In this document: positions 11,908 through 22,638 of the stretch, one piece after another
Layout of the letters: the number at the start of each line of letters is the position of its first letter
How positions within the stretch are numbered: the stretch's first letter is position 1
Origin: Hofstenia miamia
Taxonomy: Eukaryota > Xenacoelomorpha > Acoela
Assembly: GCA_004352715.1 (NCBI GenBank)
Contig: SCFE01000082.1
Coordinates: 1,416,299 to 1,480,298, forward strand
Reading direction: 5' to 3'
Length of the DNA stretch: 64,000 bases
Made by a program: the position numbers and the translations under genes
Notes under the pieces: model-generated
The model's input: the letters and a program-made list of their open reading frames with translations, nothing else
What the model was told of the DNA's origin: nothing
The model's database searches: none

Positions 11908-12075
11908 ACATCCATGACGTCAGTAAAACACCCCCCGCCAATATCCACGGCGTCTCAGGTCAAAGGCCACCCCTCTCGACCAATCACAAAAAAGTGGCAC
12001 CTCCTTGCCTCCACCTCTCGACCAATCACAAAAAAGTGGCACCTCCTTGCCGCGGCTATTACTACTGTGGTTACA
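11908..12075 (+). repeat. Dispersed CCAAT/CRE module, copy 1
   Basis: It contains a perfect CRE palindrome TGACGTCA (11915-11922), an ACACCCCCCGCCAATATCC stretch, and two 42-bp tandem units starting 11972 and 12014, each CCTCTCGACCAATCAC followed by AAAAAAGTGGCACCTCCTT. It ends near CTACTGTGG. The same ordered motifs recur at 26471-26525, 41104-41245 and 45830-45955. It may be the end of a mobile element or a mobile promoter. Confidence 0.6.
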
Positions 12076-12326
12076 TTTCATAGTAATTTGAATTTTTGAT
12101 TATTTTATCATTTCCAACAAATGCTAAAAATTTTTTTTGCTACTTACAATCTATAAGATAAATTCAGTTTTGAACATAAATGTTTGTTTTGTATATATTT
12201 AGTAAACACTTGTTTTTTGCATTAAAGAAATGAAGCGTTCGTTTAACGGTAGACATTCGCGAAATTTTAGCAAGTTTCTTTATTAACAAATTTACAACCT
12301 GAACATAAATACAAAAATACAACGAA

Positions 12327-12504
12327 CTAATTTTGAGAAACCCTATCGGGTTCTTTAACCAATGATAAAAGCTTCTCCATCTTCTCAATTTCTTTTGTCC
12401 TTTTATCGTCCTTTATTGGATTATTAGGATCTGGGAAAGGATTTTTCCGCTCTTTTGGCATCTTCCTTAAGTTAGGTGATAGTTTTAAAGTCTGCACGTA
12501 GCCT
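12327..12504 (-). CDS. DNAI1: DNAI1 terminal coding exon
   Basis: The acceptor TTTTAG is at 12505-12510. The first base completes an Arg codon begun in the previous exon, then [17 protein letters not shown] and a charged Lys/Glu tail lead to TAG at 12327-12329. The length and sequence of the C-terminus match DNAI1 family proteins, which end soon after the LSPNLRK motif. Confidence 0.9.
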
Positions 12505-15500
12505 CTAAAATATTGTTAAATAAATCATAATAATAAACATAAAAAACTATAGTTTCATGATTAAACTTCAAAATACCACGGGGTCGCTGGCTACCCCAAT
12601 CAACATTTTAATGCTAGGTAAAGCGAGGATTTCTGAATAATTTAAAATTTTACGCCGATGGTTATTTCTTAAAAACTATTTTTATATTGTGTAAAGGAAA
12701 ATTCTAGAAATATGAAACTACAAGAAATTTGATAGAAACAAAAAATAATACATCAGTAAGTACCATGAGGTCGCTGGCGACCCCGAGTGTATTAAACTGC
12801 AGTTTTTCTACAATTACAACCCATGGTGCTGAAATTGTTCACTGCACTAGCAAAGGTTGTTGCATTCTTCGTATACAGTCTGGGACACTAACTAACAAAT
12901 ATAATACATACTTTGAATTTCTTCTCCTGAAGTTCACTGCGGACACTTTGAGAAGGCATTACAGTTATAGGACTTCGAAAATAGAAGGCTTATATTATTT
13001 TGACCACAAAAGGAGCAGTTGATACCTTGAACAAATTGAAAGGAATTCCACATAACGAAAGTCTCAAAATAGTTATTTTGTTTATTTTCAAAATATGCCA
13101 AACATAGCCACCTGTAACTATTTTGTCGTTTACTAAACACTGCATCTAAAATACATCAGAAGAAAACTTCAATGCTTCTCATTGACATAATTAGGTCACG
13201 GTATGATTGCTTATGTAATCACCAAGTGGCAATCCCCTGTATGTGGCTTTGCCCAAAGAGGGTCATCTCAACCAAAAAAGCTTGCTCATTGCAGACACTG
13301 AAAACATGCAAAGACACCAAGAATGTTGAATAATATAGTACATTCACAATGTAAATGACATTTGAAAAGTCTTAGAAAATTTTCTACTTAATTTTTTACT
13401 TACAAAAACATTTGTCATGATTATGATTTGATATATTGTTGATATTTTTTTACAAAACAGTTTTAGTGTTATATTTTTGAATGGTACTTAGAAGGTTAAA
13501 AATAAAAGTAAACAAAAAACTCTAAACGCTATGGAAACCTATCTAATTTTCCATTGAATATATACATTTTTGGGTGGACGCAACCACAGCGATTAAAATA
13601 GTACCTGTCATCACCAACTAAAATGATTTTATACTGAGAATTAAACTTGATATGGGTCAGCCTCGTCTTTTTCTTTCTAGCCACCACTTGAGAACAGATG
13701 GGATCATATTTATTAACATTTAAGTCATAAACATGTACCTAAATATCAAAAATAAAAGAATAAAAATTATTACTTAAACCGGGATATTAAGTCTAGGTAG
13801 CAGTAAAATATGTAATACAATTATAACACCGTTGGGAAACTGAAAGTTAAAAAAGTGTCAGCAATCTCTGAAATACTTCACAAAACTTCATGATCCAAAA
13901 AATCCTTAGATTAAGTAAACAAACTGCATATTTATTTATTGCTTTACTGTAGGACTGATTTCTACTACCACAGAACAATTTTAGTTTATTGCGTAGAGTG
14001 AAAAACTACCTTCTTAGTACGATGTCAAGCAATAATGTAAATACTGTTTGATACTATTCATAGAAAACGGATGCAGTGGCGAATCCAGAAAGATTTTATA
14101 AGAGGGTATGAAATGATAAACTACCAACATTCCACGTAGTTTCGCGCAATTTCCTGTAGGCATATGCATAGGAATACTTTAAAAATGTTTGAAAAAGAAC
14201 ACATAATATAGGATCATATAGGATCAACATATTTATAAACCGAATTTGACCCTAAACTGCATAAATAAACGTTTGAAAATTTGTCTGATTTTCATTGTTA
14301 AAAGGTTGCAAATTCAACAGGACCAATTGGTGGCCTACTTCATTTAATTGTTTGCGGAAGTAGAATCTCAAATTGCGAGCCACTGATTTTTGTGGATTCA
14401 TAAATGTTTCAACACATTTTTCTGTATCCTATCCAACAGCTTACTGCTTTCAGAAAATTATTTTAAATGATGTTTTGCATCACAATTTATATGCATGCGG
14501 AAACAAACAAGGTAACTGCCAATGCTATCTACGTACCACATGTATACATGTATATTGTATTAAGGGATACAATCACAACATCGATAGGAGTTTTTGTAAA
14601 TTGAACAAATCTTTGAATAATAATAAATTGGGCTACCCGTGTCTATGTATGCAGAAGTTAGAAGAGTGAATTATTTAATAATTTCATAATCAGATAAGAT
14701 GCTTCATCATAAACCACCTTGATTTTTCTTTATAATACCGGTAACTGGCAGATTTTTATTATGTTGCATCGTAGTGCTCCTAGTGGGATTTTGACATCTT
14801 GATAATTCAATTGTAGTGAAATCATTATCGAATAGTTTAGATTTTCTTCTTTCGAGAGTTATTCGTGAAAGTGGAGCAACAATTTGAGAAGATTCTATAA
14901 TTTGACAATACCTTCGCCCCCTAGCGCTAAACGTATAATACTCACTTGAGTGACAATTATTGAAGTTATTATTCTGGAACGGTCAACATCACGGAAAAAT
15001 AAATATTTTGAATTATTGAAATTTGTTCACAATTTGTAATGAACATTTGACAAAGAGTAGATAAATTCAAATAGCAAGCATTCTCTACCGATATCGTTAA
15101 GAATTAGTTACTCCATTACTGCGTATGTATGGAATAGCTCAAAATTTATAATGGGTAAATCTTAGTGAACCGCAATCAATTTATGAAAAACCACAGGCAA
15201 TGCTGTTTGGTGAAAACACATGATTCTCTTCATTGGATAAAAACAATTTTAATAACCTCGAATATAAACAATTGCCTCCTAGAAACATTTTAAAGGGGTA
15301 TTACATAATAGTGACTCATTTTCTTCTAGAAGTAAATATTAGTTCACTAAATATACGTAATCAAACTTTCTGGTGGCATACATCTTCTGTTCAAGTGAAA
15401 TGACGAACTCAATTTGATATTTGAACATACGCGTCATGCAATATTTATAACTTCATAGAAATTAAAATTCTAGTGGGGTTTATTATTTCTTTAATTAACC

Positions 15501-17442
15501 ACTAACAATTTTAGCAAAATTTTAAGTTTAAAGTTCGAAATGAATGATATGTGTGTGCTTTTTGAAAAAATAAAGGCAGTTATACAATGTTGCTAGTTTT
15601 TGAGAACTAAATCCTTATTGATTTGAAAATATTAAATATTAAAACTTATAAACTCACTTTTCCATCAGCAGTAACTGCTGCAAAGACGGTTGATGAAAAT
15701 GGAGCCCACGCAATATCTCCAACAGCACTGTTTAAGTCGAAAATGAACATTGGTTCACTAAATTTATAGCATAAATGTAAGGCCTTTAATACATACACAT
15801 CTAGATGTGTATAAGAGACAGATATATATATATATATATATACAGTATATATTAGGGTGGCCTATAAAAATAAAAGTTTGAAATTTGAACCTCTCACCCC
15901 CTCACTTTGTTCCATTTATGGAAAGAAAAAGTTGAGTAAATTTTTGTGAAATTTGAAGAATGTTTAGACGTGGCCCTCGAAGACTACTAAATGAACACGG
16001 TCCTTCAGTCCGATGCCTGCACCCTCATTTAGCAAAAACTTCAGAAAGATGTCCTTCCCTTGCCTTGTCGTCCTCATATTGTGCAGCGTTTGAGAAAGGG
16101 ACTGCTGCTTCATCTCCACCGGACATTCAAATTTTCAAGAACTTTCAGAAACAGTGGCAGTAGATCGATCATGACCAGTTTGAAACAGCTAGAACTGACG
16201 CTTCAGTAGAAGCTCAGGTTGCTCCATGTCGCAGTGACTTAGTTGATTTTATCCGCAAGCATTTACAGTTTCATCAACCTCGTAATGACTACAAGGAATT
16301 CTTGGCTTTTGTGTATCTGGGTGAAACACTTGCACATGACATTCATTTCCAAGCTGCACAGGGCAGATGGATGGCCAAAGTAATCTATTCAATCAAAATG
16401 TGACTTTTTTGCAAACAGTTCAAAATGTCAAGAGCTGAGTTGAAAAGTATTTGTGACTTGGCTATCTTTGCTTTCAAGGTGTACTTAAGAGCATGGATGA
16501 CTGCACATTGCAGCATTGAAGCACTCCTTAATGACTTTACTTTGATGAAAGCACTACTAGAATATCCACAAACAGCTATCTCTGCAGCATCAAGCCACAA
16601 ACTTGATCTCCACCTGTGTTACATATCTGAAGAACTAATAACACAGGACAGAACGTGGAGTTGCTTTAATCCAAGACTTCAACAAGACATTGGCCAAAGG
16701 AGAAGAACAGCTCCCGTTTCTTTTACGAGTTGCTTCTGAAAATCGACAAAGACTTTCGGACTGTACAGAATTGACCTTTGTTACAAAAATTGGTCTGTAG
16801 TTTGCCTCATTCAAGACGTATCATTTTTACACGAGATTGTTAGTGTTACAACACGCTAAGTAAAGAAATTTTAATAACATTTGCAGCTTTTTTTCCTGAT
16901 TTTGTCGTACTGAAGAACAACTTTTTAATTTTCGAATAAAGTTTGATGATGGTATACACGACAATAATAAAAAATTATAACCACAACTCCTGTTTAACAA
17001 TCGCATACTTGAAATCGAATTTGAAGTTAGCTATCACGTAATTTGTTGGTGTTAACAATACGGCAAAAAATATTCCATTTTTTCATAGTAAAATACTGTT
17101 TACCCGACATTGCCGGAGATTGCCACGATTCTTAATAATAACTTTAAGGTTTAAAAGACCAGCAGCATTTTTACTGGCAATACATTATTATTGTTTGTAG
17201 AATTTATAAGAATTTATGGTCACTATATTATAAAAGATACATAATACACTGACAAACACTGAATATATGCCAAAATATGGAGCACCAAGCTAAATTCGTG
17301 AGGGCCATCTCTAAATATCAATCAATTTCAAAAGATTTTACATGTTTTTCTTTCATCATAACTGAAATAACTTTGGGGGGGGGGTGAGTTGAGATGTTGA
17401 AAATTTGCAACTTCAATTTTTCCTCTATCTATTAGGGCCACC

Positions 17443-17480
<38 letters not shown>

Positions 17481-18506
17481 TACAAATCAATTTCCTTATT
17501 AATGTGTTTACTAAAATTTACTTTCACGAGTACACAGTTGCCTTCAAATTTTGCTAAATGAATTTGCATTGGATAGCATTGATTACAAGAGTTATTGAAT
17601 TTTCAAAGGTTGTATTAGAAGAAAGTTTGTTCACGAAGGGTATTCGTCCAAGTAACCAAGTAAGATGTTGGATGTAGTAAATAAGTGTCTTCAATTTAAT
17701 GCAGACATATGAAAACTTGTTTTCACATTGTAGATACTTGATTATAACTACATTCTATACTCAATATATACAAATATCTACTAGAAGACAGCTAAAAGCA
17801 ACGATAGTTGATGTTATTAAATCTTTGATAAGAGGCGCGAGCACCACTTTATTTTTTGTACAACTCAGTGATTTTAAATATTTGAAAAAATGACATTCTT
17901 TATTCAATTCTAAATATGTTGTAAACTTTAAATAATTACATCAAGAGATGACGTGAAAAATGGAAGTCATCATCATTTTCATATTATATTAACCATTGGT
18001 GTGTACTCAAGCTTTTGGGTGGACCTGGCACTATATCAAATTTTTACCCAAGACAATTTCTCAAAAAACCAAAGCTCTGCTTTACATAAGGTAATGTGGT
18101 TTGCATGCATAACAAAACGAATGGAAACGAAAATGGATCTTAAAACAACTCTGAAAACAACTGAATTTATTATAGGAAAGGAAATCACCGTGAGCTATTG
18201 GTTTAATTTCTAAGTTTTTTACTATGTGTCTACAATAATACATCCAAAATTATAAGAAATGAAATGAATACTTTTTATGATATGAATGATCCCAGATCTT
18301 AACATTCCAATCAGCAGAACATGTCATGTAGACCTTTGGATGAAAATGATTCCACTCAATTTTGTAAATACCCATATAGTGCGCACTAAAAGTGCTCAAG
18401 TAGCGACTACTGAATGCCTTTGAGCAAGTATGCAACTTGCCTTCCTCCGTACCAACAATGTATAAATGATCGAGATCCTTATGGAACGCCATTGCTGTAC
18501 CGCATT
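12327..18506 (-). CDS. DNAI1: Axonemal dynein intermediate chain 1, 3' part (4 exons)
   Basis: Exons in transcript order are 18272-18506, 15658-15757, 13605-13738 and 12327-12504. All junctions have GT donors and AG acceptors, and the phases agree (2, 0 and 2 between successive exons). The spliced product gives the C-terminal WD40 half of outer-arm dynein intermediate chain 1. Recognisable runs are [72 protein letters not shown] and [12 protein letters not shown], ending VSQN then stop. DNAI1 scaffolds the outer dynein arm of motile cilia and sperm flagella. The exon at 18506 begins with two bases of a split codon, so more exons lie upstream; the N-terminal half was not found. The 15658-15757 exon lies close to an embedded sequencing-adapter junction (15794-15821), so the intron between exons 18272 and 15757 may be chimeric. 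Confidence 0.92.
12580..12784. repeat. Paired GGTCGCTGGCGACC hairpins in DNAI1 intron
   Basis: Two GC-rich palindromes 187 bp apart: 12580-12597 (GGGGTCGCTGGCTACCCC) and 12767-12784 (perfect core GGTCGC-TG-GCGACC). Both follow TACCA. They lie just before a piggyBac coding remnant and may be terminal or subterminal sequence of that element. Confidence 0.5.
12991..13140 (+). pseudogene. piggyBac-like transposase remnant
   Basis: One frame reads [14 protein letters not shown], the segment near the third acidic residue of piggyBac-family transposases (TKGAVDTLD). After a frame change, [14 protein letters not shown] resembles the following FYNMLNIAAINA-type segment. Stops and frameshifts make it dead. 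It lies antisense within the last DNAI1 intron. Confidence 0.5.
13605..13738 (-). CDS. DNAI1: DNAI1 exon (VHVYDLN…ILVGDD)
   Basis: A 134-nt exon between the acceptor ATTTAG and the donor GTACTA. It encodes a WD40 blade with [25 protein letters not shown] and the IILVGDD run. The last two bases (AG) start the Arg codon finished in the terminal exon. Confidence 0.92.
13900..15640. other. DNAI1 intron, nothing further recognised
   Basis: AT-rich intronic sequence between exons 13738 and 15658. No protein-like segment or clear transposon ends were seen. Confidence 0.5.
15658..15757 (-). CDS. DNAI1: DNAI1 exon ([17 protein letters not shown]…)
   Basis: A 100-nt exon between the acceptor AATTTAG and the donor GTGAGT. 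It encodes [19 protein letters not shown] and then [12 protein letters not shown], which is strongly typical of DNAI1. It completes a split Asn codon from the previous exon and ends in phase 0. Confidence 0.93.
15794..15821 (+). other. Tagmentation mate-pair junction adapter in assembly
   Basis: 15803-15821 reads AGATGTGTATAAGAGACAG, exactly the 19-bp Tn5 mosaic end used in tagmentation libraries. It is directly preceded by TACACATCT (15794-15802), the end of the inverted mosaic end, as in a circularised mate-pair junction. It is not genomic. DNA left and right of it should not be assumed adjacent. Confidence 0.93.
15851..17448 (+). mobile_element. Unclassified TIR element with AGGGTGGCC ends
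   Basis: The left end ATTAGGGTGGCCTATAAAAA (15851 on) is mirrored by the right end TAGGGCCACCCTAAT (17433-17447). Similarity continues inward: a CTCACCCCCTCA-type block on the left and GGGGGGGTGAGTTGAG on the right. Both ends sit in TA microsatellite, as expected for insertion at TA. The interior holds the decayed protein at 15960-16800. I cannot assign a superfamily. The left boundary lies 30 bp from the embedded adapter, so the flank on that side is unreliable. Confidence 0.55.
15960..16800 (+). pseudogene. Decayed protein of an unnamed transposon-associated family
   Basis: In pieces broken by stops and frame changes I read [27 protein letters not shown], then from 16425 an open 104-codon segment. 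That segment starts [20 protein letters not shown] and contains YLRAWMTA and [13 protein letters not shown]. These resemble a widespread invertebrate family of uncharacterised proteins with RWMAKAIY, YLKAW and HLWYLSEEL motifs, usually found in transposons; this assignment is from memory of the family. Function is unknown, and the copy is non-functional because of in-frame stops such as after YSIKM. Confidence 0.45.
17449..17477. repeat. TA microsatellite
   Basis: A (TA)n run at the right border of the AGGGTGGCC element. A matching TA run borders its left side at about 15822-15850. Confidence 0.8.
18272..18506 (-). CDS. DNAI1: DNAI1 exon ([11 protein letters not shown]…WDHSYHK)
   Basis: A 235-nt exon. 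The acceptor CTTTAG precedes AA|TGC GGT ACA GCA ATG; the donor is AAAAA|GTATTC. It encodes the WD40 segment from [20 protein letters not shown] through CSKAFSS and [20 protein letters not shown]. The start-like ATG is internal to the exon, because homologous residues precede it, so it is not the gene's start. Confidence 0.93.
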
Positions 18507-20760
18507 CTAAAGAGAGCAGTGTAAGTCATCTACGGCATTATCAGCCATGAGAAATGTTTCCACCATCGAAATCTTGGATAGAACAATTACTCAATTGCCG
18601 TGATTATCAATTTTTGAAATATAATATACTGCCCGACAGCAAATAAAAGAGAATTTAAGTCACGAAGCAATTAATTATCGGCGATATATTGATAAAAATC
18701 GAAACTACAGTGAAAATATACCTCACTTACACCAATTTTCACTATAATGGGAATGATAAGAAAATTCCTTGGAAAATGTCATCTACATATTAAACTAAGA
18801 GTAACTTTTTAATCTGTATATGGTAATAAATCATTAAATTCTATATTGTAAATTCCTTGCATTTCTTTGATGTGTAATTGCAAATTCTCTCAAGGAATTT
18901 TAGAACATTCAAGAGATAAACTTTAATTTCATGACTGCTTACATTTTTAGCAATGGATTATTAAAAATTCATACAAAATTTTTACAATAAAAACTCAGTA
19001 TAGTCTTGAATTAACAATCAAGTAATTGCGGAAAACTATATGATGTCAATTAAATCATAACGAACACCATGCAAAACACAAAAGTCAAAACGGTGCAACG
19101 ACAATTCAAAATCACGTACCATTAAGAGCTAGAAACAAGCTATCAGTAACTGAAAATGAACAGTTAATAGTATTTAACAACGATTATTTACAACATTTTC
19201 TCTTTGAAATATTCTTTTAGAAATAAAAGGGAATGGGACACGTCTCATTCGAAATTTAGCCCCTCCCCTTAACGAAGAATCGATAACGAACAGAAAATAA
19301 TTTCGGATTTTATTTCTTACAATCCTGTCTAAAAAGAAAGGTTAAGAATGCTAATTAAAATTAAATGCTTTAATATACCTGTCATGCATCTTTGACTTAA
19401 AGTTTAGTTTAAAAATATGTAAAGGAAAAGTGACATATAGCAACTTAAACTTTCAAAATAAATTATGCATCTTCCTACATGGAACTTGAAGAATTTTATT
19501 TATGATTATGAAACATGAAATTGTCTCCTTTACCAAAATTACCAAATTTTTTGACAAATTATATGTTTACAAGGTGTTAAGGGCGAACTAACATTTCAAG
19601 AGGCTATGAAGTTAAATTCAAAGAACCTGCAATAATTTCACTTCTAATAAGTGTTAGTTGGTTTTGGTATCAGATTTTTTTACTCCATGTCAGGTTTTAC
19701 AAACTCTTCGTGCAAAGAAAAGTAGAGTTGAAGTAATCAACCTGAGTTAATTGTTCAAAATGTTTCATTCATAATTTAAATTGATAATGTCCAGTTATTC
19801 AAAACTGATTTAAAAATAATTTCATAGTACAAGAAGATTTCGAGTTAATCTTTTGTCAAATTTATGTTTTCAAATAATGAAACCAAATGGTTAAGAGCTA
19901 CTAGCAAATGTTTGTGTTAATATAAATTTCGAAATTGTTCGGCCAATTGGCATAAAACATGAATGGCTTTACCTGCTTTTAGTTTGCATCACTTCAGTTT
20001 AGCAACTTGTCTGGTTTTCCACCCATCGATTTATGTATGCACCTTTTAGAATAATTGGCACACGACTTCCCAATATTAATAATTATTTTCTATTTCTCAT
20101 AAATAACAAAATGAATATCAAGGCGCTAGTTACTTTGCTGTCTTGTGTACAATCATGTGATCTTAACACAAATATTCCCAATTTTATTTATAGGCAGTGA
20201 ATTGTTATTTTTCGGTAAATTTAAAAAAATCGATTTTTGGTTCTGTGCACTTTTTGTTAACCCTGATGTAGATCAGGCCTGTAAATGGGTCAAGATATTT
20301 TGATGCAACCCAACCCAAAATTCAAATAATAAATTTAGACCCAACCCAATCCAAATTCTATTGAGGTTTTAAAGCGTTTAATATAACTCAAATGTCAGTC
20401 AATCCAACTCAAATTTCAATACATATTTAAAAAAAATAGAATCTGAAGTTTTTTAGTACCCAATTATACAATTAGAATTAAATTTTATCTTACCTCCTCC
20501 TAAAAAAATATCTGTAACCGGTACTGATCATGACCAATAGTACTATGAAGCATTTTGATCCAACTCATTGATATATTCTTTATTATGATTTTATTGATTT
20601 ACCAAACCAACCAAAAAATAGCAAGAAATGTGACCATTAGACGAAATTTAATTCAACGATTTACAAGCCCTCTAGTGGCAAAATATCGCATTGCAAATTA
20701 ATATTTAAGAAAAATCATTTGGAATTAAATGAACTGAATTTATTGCGATTTGTAAACTAA
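18507..20760. other. Putative DNAI1 intron or intergenic DNA, no exon recognised
   Basis: AT-rich, without a coding segment I can support. At least one exon (ending phase 1) is needed upstream of 18506 and was not found here. Confidence 0.4.
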
Positions 20761-20764
20761 TTAC

Positions 20765-20860
20765 CCGCTCCAATGACGCATTATCTTTCACTGTTTGAAG
20801 TAATGCATAAATATCAACAGGATTTTGCAATGCATCTAAATTCCTTATCTCTATTACGTA
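20765..20860 (-). CDS. Candidate 96-nt exon, unknown product
   Basis: On the minus strand, TTTTTTCAG precedes a 32-codon segment open in only one frame, followed by GTAATT. It reads YVIEIRNLDALQNPVDIYAL and ends SLER. The exon is symmetrical (phase 0 at both ends). The phase does not fit a direct join to the DNAI1 exon at 18506, which needs a preceding phase-1 end, so either an exon is missed between them or this belongs to another gene. I do not recognise the sequence. Confidence 0.35.
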
Positions 20861-20869
20861 CTGAAAAAA

Positions 20870-22140
20870 TGTGAAGGTTTTACTCTCATTACATCTAACA
20901 TTAAATTCATAGCGTTAATTGAATAAAAAGCTAAATATAATTGCTCAAGAAGTTTACAATTCATGAACAATTATTGAATATCCAATAATATTTTACATAT
21001 ATAATCGCGGTTCCATAAATGCGCGTATTTGTGCGAATCTCCGACCCTAGTATATAGATTAAAGGGTACTGAAATGCATTTCTACACAAAATTTCATGAC
21101 TGCACATTCATCAGCAATTTGCAAATGTTCTAAGCGGCTTGGAGAAACGTGTTTGAAAATGTGGTTTTGCCCTTTTCAAAACACAACAAGCTGTTTAAGG
21201 ATATTCACTGAGTGACACTCTTGAAAAAGTTTTTGGCTTTGTTTAGAAGGTTAAAATGTTCCAGTCAACGTTTTATTATATTATACCTCCAATTACATAC
21301 TTAACCTGTTGCTTTAAATAAATCTTATGGTTCAAGGTACTAGTAACAAGTCTAAAATTCAAATTTAATACTGTGTAAAATATGTCCTCAAAAATCCAAA
21401 CAAGAACAAATTTACTTCTTTACAAGAGTCAAGTTTCATGAAAAAAAATATTTATGCAAAAATTCTGTTTGTAGCACTCAGTAATTTTTCACAGCGTCTT
21501 TATGCTAAATTTGCACGTACCTTATACGTATTGACAAGGCAAAAACAGAAAATAAATGTTTGTAAATATATCCCATTGAATAAATAATTATCTCAATCTC
21601 GTTTATAAAATTTCCTATTTCAAAAAAATGAAAAATTCGATCTTGTTAAAATATTTTTAGTTCGACTTTAGCCTTTTTTCAAAAGCCTAAATTGCTAATT
21701 ACCTACTTCAAATCTGCTTGATGAGAAATTTTCAGCATTCATTGGTTGAAAAAACAAAAAATGTCAGGTGCGATTAAAAACTTTTCACGGTTGCAAATAG
21801 AATACTTGCGAAACACGTTTATTTACTGTAGCATTATTGATATATAAAATTCCAGTGATTTACTGTTGTAAAATGTCATTTGGGAATTACCATCATAATA
21901 ATTTAAAAGTTTTTTTTTAAAAAGTACAGTGACTATAATTATAATTTTGTAATAATCAGTTTTACAATGCAATTGAATGGGGCGACAAAATAAAAAACCA
22001 ATTAAAAAATTTTGGGGAATCATATGCAAAATTTAGGTTTTCAAAAAACATGGGGGCAGACCCAGCACATTGATTTATTATCAAAAAACAATTCGCTAAG
22101 CCTTTCGTATGCACGTCATTTTATTGTGTAAGTGACGACA
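20870..22140. other. No gene recognised
   Basis: AT-rich DNA between the candidate exon and the H1 duplication. No protein-like segment or repeat was identified. Confidence 0.45.
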
Positions 22141-22638
22141 TTAATTGTGCTTCTATCATGGTTTCAACTCCTAATTTCTTGAGCAGTGTCATACATACAG
22201 TGAAAGAATTTATTTTAGATAGTAGCATAAGACCCCTATTTAACATTCTTAAATTCAAAAAAGAGTTTGTTATTTTCATAACCCAAAATTAATTAAAAAT
22301 GCACCAAAATAATAAAATATTTTTCAGAAAATTGAGAGATTTACAAAATTACACTGCTTTATATTTTATATAAGCAAGTAAAATTTTCACATCTAAAAAA
22401 TTCATTAATAATTACATATACTGATGCATTTTGATCTAAAATCAAGCATATATTTATGGAGTAATTAACCCCGGAAAATTGGATAGACGCACAAATTTAT
22501 TACTGATAATTGCATTATTTAATATTACCCACCGTTTTCGTTTAGGTTGATGCGGAACAATATATACACTTGCGCTGATAAAGCTCAATTATTTTCGATT
22601 ACATTCAGCGTCTTTACGTACAGTTATTACAGCTCATC
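22141..22638 (+). repeat. Right arm of inverted H1 duplication, upstream block
   Basis: Inverted match to 1836-2337, with only scattered substitutions. It includes the promoter of H1 copy 2 with TATATA at 22561-22566. Confidence 0.85.
22535..22638 (+). promoter_or_regulatory. H1 copy 2 core promoter with TATA box
   Basis: TATATA at 22561-22566, 73 bp before the ATG, follows the conserved ACCCACCGTTTTCGTTTAGG block. It is the same arrangement and nearly the same sequence as for H1 copy 1. Confidence 0.6.
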
